Source: Halorubellus salinus (GTDB taxonomy: Archaea; Halobacteriota; Halobacteria; Halobacteriales; Natrialbaceae). Taken from it: a stretch of 64,000 nucleotides of DNA. Positions 53,575 to 61,478 of the stretch are shown piece after piece. Position numbers and translations under genes: made by a program. The notes under the pieces are model-generated. The model saw nothing but the letters and a program-made list of their open reading frames with translations, had not been told where the DNA came from and did not search any database. The stretch spans positions 124,001 to 188,000 of the forward strand of contig NZ_JAJCVI010000001.1 in NCBI RefSeq assembly GCF_020567525.1, written 5' to 3'. Position 1 is the first letter of the stretch, and each line of letters opens with the position of its first letter.

Positions 53575-55935
53575 GTGGTCGACGTCGACTCCTTCCTCGC
53601 GTCTGTGCGTGCCTGGACGAGCGACCGCGCCGTCCGCGTCGCGCTCGCCGCGTTCGCGGGCGTCGTCGTCTTCGTCGTCTCCGTGGTCGTATTCCCGTAC
53701 CACTCGACGAATCACGACGAGGCGGTGTACCTCCAGCAGGCCGCGCTCCTCCTGGAGGGACAGGTGTTCATGCGGCCGCCGGTCCCCGAGGCGTTCCGCC
53801 CGTGGTTCTTCGTGCGCGACGGCGACGCGCTCTACTCGAAGTACACGCCCGTCACCGCCGCCGTCTTCGCGCTCGGGAAGGGGCTCGCGGGCTCGTATCG
53901 CGTCGCACTCGGCGTCGTCGCTGCGGGGAACGTCGCGCTCGTCGTCGCGCTCGCCCGGGAAGCGTTCGACCGGCGGACCGCGCTGCTCGCTGGCGCGCTC
54001 CTCCTGGTCTCGCCGCTGTTCGTCGTCTCCTCGTCGGTGTTCCTCTCGTACGCGCCGACGACGCTGTTCAACCTCGCGTTCGCGTACGCCTACGTCCGGA
54101 GCGTCCGCGTCGATGGCGAGGGGTCCGGCGACGACGCTCCCGCGCGTTTCGGTGCGAGTCGACGCGGGCTCGCGTGGGCGGCGGTCGCGGGCGTCGCGGT
54201 CGGACTGGCGTTCTTCTCGCGGCCGTACACCGCGGTCCTGTTCGCGACGCCGTTCGTCGCGCACGCCGCCTACCGCGTCTTCGCCGTGCGGTCGCGGCGC
54301 GTGCTCGCCGCGAACGCCGTCACGGGCGCGCTCGGCCTGGCGTTCGTCGCGCTCGCGCTCTCGTACAACGTCCTCGTCACCGGCGATGCGCTTACGTTCC
54401 CCTACCAGGCGTTCGCGCCCGAGGACGGCCTCGGGTTCGGCACCCGCGAGATACTCGGCTACTCGCGAGAGTACACGCCGGCGCTCGCACTCCGCGCGAA
54501 CGCCGAGGTCGTCGCGAGGCTCCTCGTCCGCTGGGTGCCGCTCGGTATCGCCGGAACGCTCCTGGCGGGCTGGGGCGCGCGGCGGGCGTTCGACGCCGAC
54601 GCGTTCGCGACGAACACGACCGCGGTCGGCGAGACTGCCAGTGGGACCGTTCGCGGGCTCTCGGACCGGACGCTCCGCGCGCTCCTCCTCGCCATCGCGC
54701 CCGTCGTCGTCGTCGGGAACGTCGCGTTCTGGGGGAACCTCAACGTCCTCGGGGACCTCGACGTCCTCGGCGATGGCCTCGTGTGGACGCTCGGCCCGTA
54801 CTACCACTTCGACGTCCTCGTCCCCGTCGCCGTCTTCGGCGCCGTGGGCGTGCGAGACCTCGCGACCCGAGTGCGCGCTCGCGTCGCCGCGGCCGACGGC
54901 AACCGACGCCGGGCCGTCGCTGCCGTGGGCGTCGCGCTCGCGCTCGTCGTCGCTGCCGTGGGCGTCGGCGCGCTCGCACATCCGGTGGCCGCGAACTACG
55001 TCACCAGCCAGCACCTCTCGGACGCCTACGACGTCGACCGCGAGTACGACGACGCCGTGGTCTTCCTCCCGCAGATCTACGGCGACTGGCTGAACCACCC
55101 GCTCCAGGGGTATCGTAACGACGCCGGGTTCGACGGCGACGCCGTGTACGCGCTCGACCGCGACGCGGAGAACTTCGCGGTCGTCGACGCGTTCCCGGAG
55201 CGGTCGTACTACCGGTACACGTACCGCGGGGAGTGGCTGCCGTTCGAGGGCGAGTCCATCGAGCCGCGAATCCAGCGCGTCGACGTCGCGCGCGGGGGCC
55301 GCGCGGGCGTCGACGTCTCCCTGGGGACGCCCCAGTGGACCGTCCGCGGCGCCGTCGAGTTGACCGCCGACGACGACACCGTCGCGTACTACGTGAACGA
55401 CACCGAGGACGACGTGGACGTTCGCCTCGTCGTCGCGGACGGTCGCGCGCGTCTCGTCGGCAGCGACGTCCAGCCACGTAGCGGGAACGGGAGCGTGCGC
55501 GTCGCGAGTGCGGACACGGTCACGGTCACCGCGTTCCTCGGTGGACAGGGCACCGCGGGGCTGACGTACCGCGTCGAGACGCCCGTCCGTGGCGGCGCCG
55601 GCGGGAGCGCGAGCGCGGTGATGACGCCGTACGTCGAGACGTGCGTCGAGTTCGGCACCTGCCGGGGCGGCGCCGCGTACCTCCCAGACGAGAGCGACCC
55701 CGGCGTCACCGTCACCGTTGACGTCTGGTCGACGTCGACGCGGTCCCAGAACGAGTCAGTCGAACAGTCGCCGGCCGCGTTCCTCCAGGCAGACCCGGAG
55801 GATGCCGGTGCCGATCTCCCAGCCACCCTGGATGGGGTCGAGCTTCGTCTCGCCGGCGCGTTCGCCGTACGTGATGGGTATCTCGACGACGTCGTAGCCC
55901 CGCATCGCGGGACGGATGAGGAGTTCCGCGGATAG
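53575..55935 (+). CDS. multi-spanning glycosyltransferase-family-39-like membrane protein
   Basis: This 786-residue protein starts at GTG 53575, 6 bp after the ATPase stop, so it is probably in the iron operon. Residues about 1-480 contain 10-12 membrane helices with the acidic motif NHDEAVYLQQAALL in the first loop, as in GT-C (PMT/ArnT) sugar transferases using polyprenyl-phosphate sugars. Residues about 500-720 form an extracellular beta-rich domain. The last 60 residues are antisense to the GT2 gene and look like read-through beyond the domain end near residue 720. Its acceptor is unknown. Confidence 0.75.
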   Translation: MVDVDSFLASVRAWTSDRAVRVALAAFAGVVVFVVSVVVFPYHSTNHDEAVYLQQAALLLEGQVFMRPPVPEAFRPWFFVRDGDALYSKYTPVTAAVFALGKGLAGSYRVALGVVAAGNVALVVALAREAFDRRTALLAGALLLVSPLFVVSSSVFLSYAPTTLFNLAFAYAYVRSVRVDGEGSGDDAPARFGASRRGLAWAAVAGVAVGLAFFSRPYTAVLFATPFVAHAAYRVFAVRSRRVLAANAVTGALGLAFVALALSYNVLVTGDALTFPYQAFAPEDGLGFGTREILGYSREYTPALALRANAEVVARLLVRWVPLGIAGTLLAGWGARRAFDADAFATNTTAVGETASGTVRGLSDRTLRALLLAIAPVVVVGNVAFWGNLNVLGDLDVLGDGLVWTLGPYYHFDVLVPVAVFGAVGVRDLATRVRARVAAADGNRRRAVAAVGVALALVVAAVGVGALAHPVAANYVTSQHLSDAYDVDREYDDAVVFLPQIYGDWLNHPLQGYRNDAGFDGDAVYALDRDAENFAVVDAFPERSYYRYTYRGEWLPFEGESIEPRIQRVDVARGGRAGVDVSLGTPQWTVRGAVELTADDDTVAYYVNDTEDDVDVRLVVADGRARLVGSDVQPRSGNGSVRVASADTVTVTAFLGGQGTAGLTYRVETPVRGGAGGSASAVMTPYVETCVEFGTCRGGAAYLPDESDPGVTVTVDVWSTSTRSQNESVEQSPAAFLQADPEDAGADLPATLDGVELRLAGAFAVRDGYLDDVVAPHRGTDEEFRG

Positions 55936-56565
55936 GGCGGTGTTCGTCGTCCACACGACGTCCTGGAGGACGTCGCGCCGGTACGCGCGCATCCCGGTCG
56001 TGGTGTCGTGGACGCGCGTCCCCATCAGGGCGCTCGCGAGCACCGCGAACGCGTGGTTCCCGAACCGGTTGAACGCGGGCATCGCGTCCGCGCCGTGATA
56101 GAGGCGGTCGCCGGAGACGACGTCGTAGCCCTCGTTGATCTTCTCGAGGAACCGCGGGAGCGCGTCCATCGGGTACGTGTCGTCGCAGTCGGTCGTGACG
56201 ACCACGGGCCGGTTCGGCGTGAGGACGGCCTCGCGGACCGCCACCCCGTACCCCTGGGGTTCCTGCTCGACGACGGTCGCGCCCTTCTCGCGAGCGATCT
56301 CTGGCGTGCGGTCGTCCGAGCCGTCGATGCAGACGACCTCCGCCTTCCCGTCGGTGACGCGCTCGATGTCGTCGAGGACGGTGCCGATGGCGGCCTCCTC
56401 GTTGTACGTCCCCATCACGACCGCCAGGTCGTCGAACGTGTACGGCGTCGACCCGCTCGTCACTTCGTCGTCCGTCGTGGTCGCTTCGTCCGTCGCGATT
56501 CCGTCGCCGGTCGCGGCGTCTTCGGTCGTCGTCGAGTCGCCAGCAGCGTCGTCGCTGTCTGTCAT
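55756..56565 (-). CDS. GT2 family glycosyltransferase (dolichyl-phosphate mannose synthase-like)
   Basis: In this 269-residue protein a Thr/Asp-rich N-terminus of about 35 residues precedes a GT-A domain. The nucleotide site is VVMGTYNEEAAIGTVLDDI, the DxD motif DCDDT in VTTDCDDTYPMDALPR, and GMRAYRRDVL follows. It transfers a sugar from a nucleotide sugar, often to dolichyl phosphate, which could feed the GT-C enzyme encoded convergently. Start ATG 56565 lies below an iron-box-like element. Its 3' end overlaps the opposite gene by 180 bp. Confidence 0.88.
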   Translation of the reverse strand: MTDSDDAAGDSTTTEDAATGDGIATDEATTTDDEVTSGSTPYTFDDLAVVMGTYNEEAAIGTVLDDIERVTDGKAEVVCIDGSDDRTPEIAREKGATVVEQEPQGYGVAVREAVLTPNRPVVVTTDCDDTYPMDALPRFLEKINEGYDVVSGDRLYHGADAMPAFNRFGNHAFAVLASALMGTRVHDTTTGMRAYRRDVLQDVVWTTNTALSAELLIRPAMRGYDVVEIPITYGERAGETKLDPIQGGWEIGTGILRVCLEERGRRLFD

Positions 56566-56590
56566 GGCCTCGGCTAGCCTGCGCGCCGAC

Positions 56591-56606
56591 TTTAGGCTTA
56601 CCAAAA
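56591..56606 (-). promoter_or_regulatory. iron-box-like element upstream of the GT2 gene
   Basis: TTTAGGCTTACCAAAA at 56591-56606 matches the TTTAGGnnnnCCTAAA pattern of the boxes at 48089 and 49556 with one mismatch in the right arm. It lies 26-41 bp upstream of the GT2 start, overlapping where a TATA box should be. It is a weaker candidate than the other two. Confidence 0.5.
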
Positions 56607-56622
56607 ACTCCGAAGGTGGTCC

Positions 56623-56973
56623 TCAGATCGGGTCGGTCTCGTGCAGGAACGTCTGGAACTCCATCTTCCGCCCGTCGGGGTCCGTCGCGAAGAACTGGTA
56701 GATGTCGAACGCCTCGTTCACCTCCGGCTCGCCACGCGCACGGTCGGCGAACCGCTCGTAGAACTCGTCGACGCCCGCCCGGTCCTCGGTCACGAACGTC
56801 AGGACGCCGTCGGTCTCCGTCTCGTCGCTCGCACAGAACCCGAACAGGAGGTTGTCGTACCGCAAGATCGTGCACGCGGACTGCTCCAGCCACACCTCGG
56901 CGCCCACCTCCTCGACGTAGAACGCAGCGGTCGACTCGTAGTCCTCGCACCCGAAGAACACGATTCCGGACAT
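56623..56973 (-). CDS. glyoxalase/VOC-superfamily protein
   Basis: This 116-residue protein has beta-alpha-beta-beta-beta repeats typical of vicinal-oxygen-chelate proteins. FFGCEDYESTAAFYVEEVGAEVW and FATDPDGRKMEFQTFLHE fit the family, with the final Glu a metal ligand. The substrate is unknown; members include glyoxalase I, dioxygenases and antibiotic-resistance proteins. ATG at 56973 (MSGIVFFG) is chosen. It starts upstream of the GT2 gene on the same strand with 57 bp between. Confidence 0.82.
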   Translation of the reverse strand: MSGIVFFGCEDYESTAAFYVEEVGAEVWLEQSACTILRYDNLLFGFCASDETETDGVLTFVTEDRAGVDEFYERFADRARGEPEVNEAFDIYQFFATDPDGRKMEFQTFLHETDPI

Positions 56974-57085
56974 ACCGATGCATCCGCGGACCACGACCAA
57001 AGACGTTCGCGTAGCAGGAACCGACTGCCGGTGCCCGAGAGGTGAGGGTCAGCGGACGGCGTGCGATGCAGTCGGCGGCCTGACG

Positions 57086-57313
57086 TCAGCCGGTGAGTTC
57101 GACGACGAACAGCAGGACTTGCGGGGCGACGAGCAGGAACAGCCCGAGCGCGACGAGGAGTGCGGGCACCCAGAGGAGGTTCATGAACCCGCCGAGCCAG
57201 AGGCCGAGGCCGGCGAGCAAGCAGAGGATGCCGACGATGCGCAGCACCCACGCGAACGCCTCTTCGAGTCCCGAGTCTGCGACCAGTTCGACGACCTCCA
57301 GTGCTTCGTCCAT
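57086..57313 (-). CDS. small two-helix membrane protein
   Basis: In this 75-residue protein residues 1-20 are an acidic amphipathic lead, followed by two hydrophobic helices (about 23-42 and 46-72). No known family is recognised. It is separated by 112 bp from the VOC gene on the same strand. Length and composition support a real short gene. Confidence 0.6.
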   Translation of the reverse strand: MDEALEVVELVADSGLEEAFAWVLRIVGILCLLAGLGLWLGGFMNLLWVPALLVALGLFLLVAPQVLLFVVELTG

Positions 57314-57488
57314 GGCACCTGGACCCTGCCCGCAGACGGTCTTCGACGCCCATCCTAGACAGTGAGGGCCGCGTCGTCCTCACCCGTCGCGGCAGGGGTT
57401 CGATTCTTGCGTTCGACGCAACTCGAAGGTAATTCTTACCGACCGTCGGCAATCAACTTTTTCCCACCCCGGCCTCAACGGAGAGTCG

Positions 57489-58148
57489 ATGACACGTCTT
57501 CGTCGAACGCTTGCGTACTTCGGCTTCGCGGCACCTGCCGCATCTATCGGTCTCGTGTTCCTCGCGACGCTCGTCGACCCGAAGTACTCGTGGGCGACGC
57601 GCTCGCTCTCGAGCATGGGCGAATCGACCGGACTCGGCCTCCTCGCGCTCGGGTCATCGAACCAGCTCGCGTGGCTGCTGTTCAACGGCGGCCTGTTCGC
57701 GGGCGGCATCCTCGGGCTCCCGTTCGTCGCACTCCTCTGGATGGACGCACGGAACCGCCCGGAACGCGTCGGCGCCGCCTGGTTCGGGTTCGCGCTCGTC
57801 TGCATGTCCGGCGTCGGCGTCGCGTTCCTCGAATCCGACGCCGCCGCCGCGCCGTTCGACCAGTTCCACTTCCTGTTCGCCGTCCTCCTGTTCTTCTCCA
57901 TCGCCATCGCCCCCTGGATCCACGGCTCCGGGATGGCGCTCGCCGGCGACGCCCGCGCGGGCGTCCTCACGATGTGGCTCGCGAACCTGTACACCGTCCA
58001 GTGGGTCGTCTGGATCATCCTCGAGGCGATGGTGTTCACGGGCGACGGCGACACGTGGACGTACTTCGCCGTCCCAGAGTTCGTCGGTGCGCTCGCGCTC
58101 GGCGGCTGGGCCATCTGGCTCGCCACCCGCAAACTGCGGGGCTTCTGA
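57489..58148 (+). CDS. DUF998-like membrane protein
   Basis: This 219-residue protein has six hydrophobic helices. LGFAAPAAS-type first helix, YSWATRSLSSMGE and the rest match DUF998, a widespread haloarchaeal membrane family of unknown function. DPKYSWATRSLSSMG is the conserved loop after helix 1. It is on the plus strand, divergent from the small membrane protein gene, and 79 bp before the channel-like gene. Confidence 0.82.
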   Translation: MTRLRRTLAYFGFAAPAASIGLVFLATLVDPKYSWATRSLSSMGESTGLGLLALGSSNQLAWLLFNGGLFAGGILGLPFVALLWMDARNRPERVGAAWFGFALVCMSGVGVAFLESDAAAAPFDQFHFLFAVLLFFSIAIAPWIHGSGMALAGDARAGVLTMWLANLYTVQWVVWIILEAMVFTGDGDTWTYFAVPEFVGALALGGWAIWLATRKLRGF

Positions 58149-58227
58149 CGGCAACGGGACCCGAGACGGGCTCGTGACCGCGATGGCTCCCGCAACCGTT
58201 TAGGCGACGCCGTCTGGTACACTCACC

Positions 58228-59859
58228 ATGGACACCTGGCGGCAACGAACCGCGTACTACCTCGTCGGGCTGGCCGCCGTGATGTTCGCGTACGCCGGCC
58301 TCTACTACTACGGGATGAACGCGATAGAGGGCCGTCCGCGGACGTTCCTGCACGCGCTCCAGGTCGTCGTCGAGACGTTCACCACGACCGGATTCGGGTC
58401 GGACTCGCCGTGGCAGACCCCCGAGATGAACGTCCTCGTCATCGTCATGGACCTCACCGGGGTCGTCCTCATCTTCCTCGCACTCCCCGTCCTCGTCTTT
58501 CCGCTGTTCGAGGAAGCGATCTCCACGACGGTTCCCACCACCGTCGGGGACGACGTCACCGACCACGTCGTCATCTGCACGTACACGACGCGCGTCGACC
58601 CGCTCGTCGCGGAACTCGACGCCGTCGACGTCCCCTACGTCATCGTCGAACCGGACCGCGAGAAGGCCATCGCTCTCGTCGAAGCCGGGTACGACGTCAT
58701 CCACGAGGACCCCGACACGGAACGGGGCCTCGTCGGCGCGAACCTCACCGGCGCGCGCGCACTGGTCGCGGACGTCTCCGACCAGGTCGACGCCAGCATC
58801 GTCCTCGGTGCGCGCGCAATCTCGGACGACGTCCCGCTCGTCAGCATCGTCGAGGAACCGGAGAGCGTCCGCTACCACGAACTCGCGGGCGCCGACGTCG
58901 TGCTGTCGCCGCGGTCGATACTGGGCGAGAGTCTCGCGAACAAGGTCGCGGCGGCACTCACCGCGGACGTCGGTGCTGCGATCGAGATCGGCGACCAGTT
59001 CGACATCGTCGAGTTCCCCATCCATCGCGGGAGCGAGATCGTCGGGAAGACGCTCGCGGAGAGCGGGCTCCGCGAGCAAGCGGGCGTGAACGTCATCGGC
59101 GCGTGGTTCGACGGCGACTTCGAGTCGCCACCGGACCCGGAACGACCGATCGAGTCCGGGACCGTCCTCCTCGTCTCCGGCGAGGAGACCGCGCTCGAAC
59201 GTGCCAAGGAGCTGACGCTCAGCGAATCCCGGCGGGTTGCGCGCGGCGAGACCATCGTCGCGGGCTACGGCGAGGTCGGCCGGCAGATCGCGGCCGCGTT
59301 CGACGAGGTGGACCTCCCGTACACGGTCCTCGACATCGAGGACAAGGACGGCGTGGACGTCGTCGGCGACGCGACGAACGCGAAGGTGCTCGAACGCGCC
59401 GGCATCCACGAGGCGCGGTCACTCATCCTCGCGCTCCCGGACGACACCGCCGGCGAGTTCGCGACGCTCGTCGCACGCGACCTGAGTGACTCCGTGGAGA
59501 TCCTGTGCCGAGCAGAGGAGGTCGAATCCACGAAGAAGATGTATCGCGCCGGCGCGGACTACGTCCTGTCGCTCGCGACCGTCACCGGTCGCATGGTCGC
59601 CTCGGAGGTCCTCGACGAGGACGTCATCTCGCTGAACACCCAGATAGAGGTCGTGCGAACGAAGGCCCCGGGACTGGCGGGGAAGACGCTCGCGGACGCG
59701 CTCGTCCGGTCCCGGACCGGGTGTACGGTCGTCGCACTGGAACGGGACGGCGAGCTCGACACGGACGTCGGCCCGGACACGGAGATCCGCGCGGACGACG
59801 ACCTCATCGTTGCAGGCACGGACGCGGGGACGAACCGGTTCAAAGAGCTGCTCGCGTAG
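58228..59859 (+). CDS. potassium channel-like protein with two RCK (TrkA) modules
   Basis: In this 543-residue protein residues about 8-95 form a two-helix channel unit with a filter-like TTTGFGSD between helices (FGSD rather than GYGD). Two tandem TrkA-N/TrkA-C modules follow (first about 105-310, second about 330-543, GETIVAGYGEVGRQIAAAF with the Rossmann Gly cluster). Such proteins gate potassium flux in response to NAD(H) or ions, important for halophiles with high internal K+. It starts at ATG 58228; TTTAGG 24-29 bp upstream may be its TATA element. Confidence 0.9.
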   Translation: MDTWRQRTAYYLVGLAAVMFAYAGLYYYGMNAIEGRPRTFLHALQVVVETFTTTGFGSDSPWQTPEMNVLVIVMDLTGVVLIFLALPVLVFPLFEEAISTTVPTTVGDDVTDHVVICTYTTRVDPLVAELDAVDVPYVIVEPDREKAIALVEAGYDVIHEDPDTERGLVGANLTGARALVADVSDQVDASIVLGARAISDDVPLVSIVEEPESVRYHELAGADVVLSPRSILGESLANKVAAALTADVGAAIEIGDQFDIVEFPIHRGSEIVGKTLAESGLREQAGVNVIGAWFDGDFESPPDPERPIESGTVLLVSGEETALERAKELTLSESRRVARGETIVAGYGEVGRQIAAAFDEVDLPYTVLDIEDKDGVDVVGDATNAKVLERAGIHEARSLILALPDDTAGEFATLVARDLSDSVEILCRAEEVESTKKMYRAGADYVLSLATVTGRMVASEVLDEDVISLNTQIEVVRTKAPGLAGKTLADALVRSRTGCTVVALERDGELDTDVGPDTEIRADDDLIVAGTDAGTNRFKELLA

Positions 59860-59877
59860 GCACTCGACGGCCGCCGC

Positions 59878-60957
59878 TCATTCGGGGTCGACGACGCGCT
59901 TCGGGCCGGAACCGACGAGTTCGCCCTCGCGGCTTCCCGGCGCGACGTACGTCCAGACGCGCGACCCGTCGCCGCCGTCGACGACCGGGGCGTCCTTGAG
60001 TCCGCGCTTGATGCACCGCCACCAGCCGGACTCGCTGTCGTACCCCGCGGGGTACTCCGCGTAGAGCTCGTCGACGAAGTCACTGCGCTTCGCGCGGTCG
60101 ACGTCGCGGAGGTACGCGAGCGCCGCGCCGACGGCCTCCCGTCGGGGCGCGGACGTCGACTCGGACCGGCCGGGGACGTCGAGCGAGTCCAGGTCGACGA
60201 GGTCCTCCCCGGGGCGGACGTCCGGACTGGAGCGCGCGATACGCGTCCCGGACCGATACTCGAGCCCGGTCGAGGGTTCTCGGCCGAGGCGTTCGCGCGT
60301 CTTCGCGACCGCTCGTCGCGCGAACTCGTCGAGACGTTCGCCCTCCACGCCCTTCAGCTGGTTCGCGTGCGACCCGAGGGACTCGTCCTCGAAGCGCTCG
60401 ACGCGCTCCGGCGCGAAGTTCCCGGCGATGTCGACGGCCTCGTTCGCCTCGTCGCCGGCGTCGTCGCTCCGCGACGGCCGCTGTCGGCTGGCGCCGTCGC
60501 TGGCGGTCTCGTCCACGTCCCCCGCGGCCTGTGGGTCGGCCGTGGTCCGTGGTTCTGCAGGGGTCGTCGTCGATGCCGACTCGGCTCCGGGCTGCGGGTC
60601 TGCGGGCGTCGACGACGACTCGGCCGTCGTCCGCGCTCCGCTCCCGTCGGTCGCGCGTGCACGCCCGGCGTCGCCCTCGGTCACGGCCGCTGGCTCCGGC
60701 TCGCCGACGCCACCGGCCGCAGCACCGCCGTCACCGCCACGCTCCTCGTCGCGCGCCGAGAGCTGGGCCTCCAGTTCGTCGACGCGCGCCTGGTACTCCG
60801 TCAGCAACTGGTCGCGTTCGGTGCCCTGTTCGATCGCGGCGCGGTTCCCGATGATCCAGCGCAGGTACTCGCCGCGGTCCTCGAACCCCAGGAGGTCGAC
60901 CTCCGTGTCGAGCTTCCGGACGTCCTCGGCGGACAGTTCGAGGCGTATCTCGGGCAT
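59878..60957 (-). CDS. haloarchaeal coiled-coil protein with N-terminal ribbon-helix-helix-like segment
   Basis: In this 359-residue protein residues 1-40 (PEIRLELSAEDVRKLDTEVD onward) look like a CopG-type ribbon-helix-helix. A coiled coil (about 40-70, RDQLLTEYQARVDELEAQLS) and a long Ala/Ser/Thr/Asp-rich linker (about 75-185) follow. A conserved C-terminal region has DFVDELYAEYPAGYDSESGWWRCIKRGLKDAP, resembling a small DNA-binding or regulatory domain. It may be a transcription factor; no exact family is recognised. ATG at 60957 is used. It is convergent with the channel gene. Confidence 0.7.
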   Translation of the reverse strand: MPEIRLELSAEDVRKLDTEVDLLGFEDRGEYLRWIIGNRAAIEQGTERDQLLTEYQARVDELEAQLSARDEERGGDGGAAAGGVGEPEPAAVTEGDAGRARATDGSGARTTAESSSTPADPQPGAESASTTTPAEPRTTADPQAAGDVDETASDGASRQRPSRSDDAGDEANEAVDIAGNFAPERVERFEDESLGSHANQLKGVEGERLDEFARRAVAKTRERLGREPSTGLEYRSGTRIARSSPDVRPGEDLVDLDSLDVPGRSESTSAPRREAVGAALAYLRDVDRAKRSDFVDELYAEYPAGYDSESGWWRCIKRGLKDAPVVDGGDGSRVWTYVAPGSREGELVGSGPKRVVDPE

Positions 60958-61048
60958 CACCGTCGGCTACGCCCGTCCCCCCTATAAATCGTGGCGCAAG
61001 ATACCGAGCCCTCGGCGTGGAGAACGTTCGCACGACCCGGGCCAAACC

Positions 61049-61057
61049 CTTAAATCT
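61049..61057 (+). promoter_or_regulatory. TATA box of the UPF0058 gene
   Basis: CCTTAAATC at 61049-61057 lies 23-31 bp before the ATG at 61080, fitting a leaderless transcript. This spacing supports 61080 rather than 61074 as the start. Confidence 0.6.
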
Positions 61058-61079
61058 CGGCGAACGCATACGAATGGGC

Positions 61080-61358
61080 ATGCACAAGGACGAACTCCTC
61101 GAGCTCCACGAGCACATGGTGACGATAATGGAGAACTTCAGCGACCAGGACGAGGTCCCCGACGACCTGTTCTCGACGTACCGCGAACTCGACATCGACC
61201 CGTCGGACGTCCACAAGTCCAAGAGCGAGCACAAGCACGCGGTGTTCGTGCTGGGGAACTCGCTCGCGAACGCGATGAGCGAGGACGAGTTCTCGAGCGC
61301 CGGCCGGATCGGGAAGCGCATGAAGGAGCTCGCCGAGGACGCCGAATCCAAGATATGA
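61080..61358 (+). CDS. UPF0058 family protein
   Basis: This 92-residue small helical protein matches UPF0058, conserved across Euryarchaeota (MHKDELLELHEHMVTIMENF; VPDDLFSTYRELDIDPSDVH; HKHAVFVLGNSLANAM). The family has no proven function; its abundance and conservation in haloarchaea suggest a basic cellular role. No operon partner is visible. Confidence 0.88.
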   Translation: MHKDELLELHEHMVTIMENFSDQDEVPDDLFSTYRELDIDPSDVHKSKSEHKHAVFVLGNSLANAMSEDEFSSAGRIGKRMKELAEDAESKI

Positions 61359-61478
61359 ACGCGTACTGTTCCTGTCATCGCTTCGTCACCGAGTGACGAC
61401 GCCAGGGGCTGATTCCGCTCGCGTGGCCGGGTCGCGACGGCGGAACCTATTTGGTCCGTGTGGGGCGAAAGGCAGTAC

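Noticed and set aside
52414-55098. 894-codon minus-strand frame across the iron ATPase and GT-C genes
   Set aside because: It is antisense to two well-supported genes; its content is Arg/Glu/Asp-rich shadow sequence.
58199-58205. TTTAGG upstream of the potassium channel-like gene as an iron box
   Set aside because: It lacks the CCTAAA arm and sits at TATA distance from the ATG; a similar TTTAGG before the thioredoxin gene is also explained as a TATA variant.
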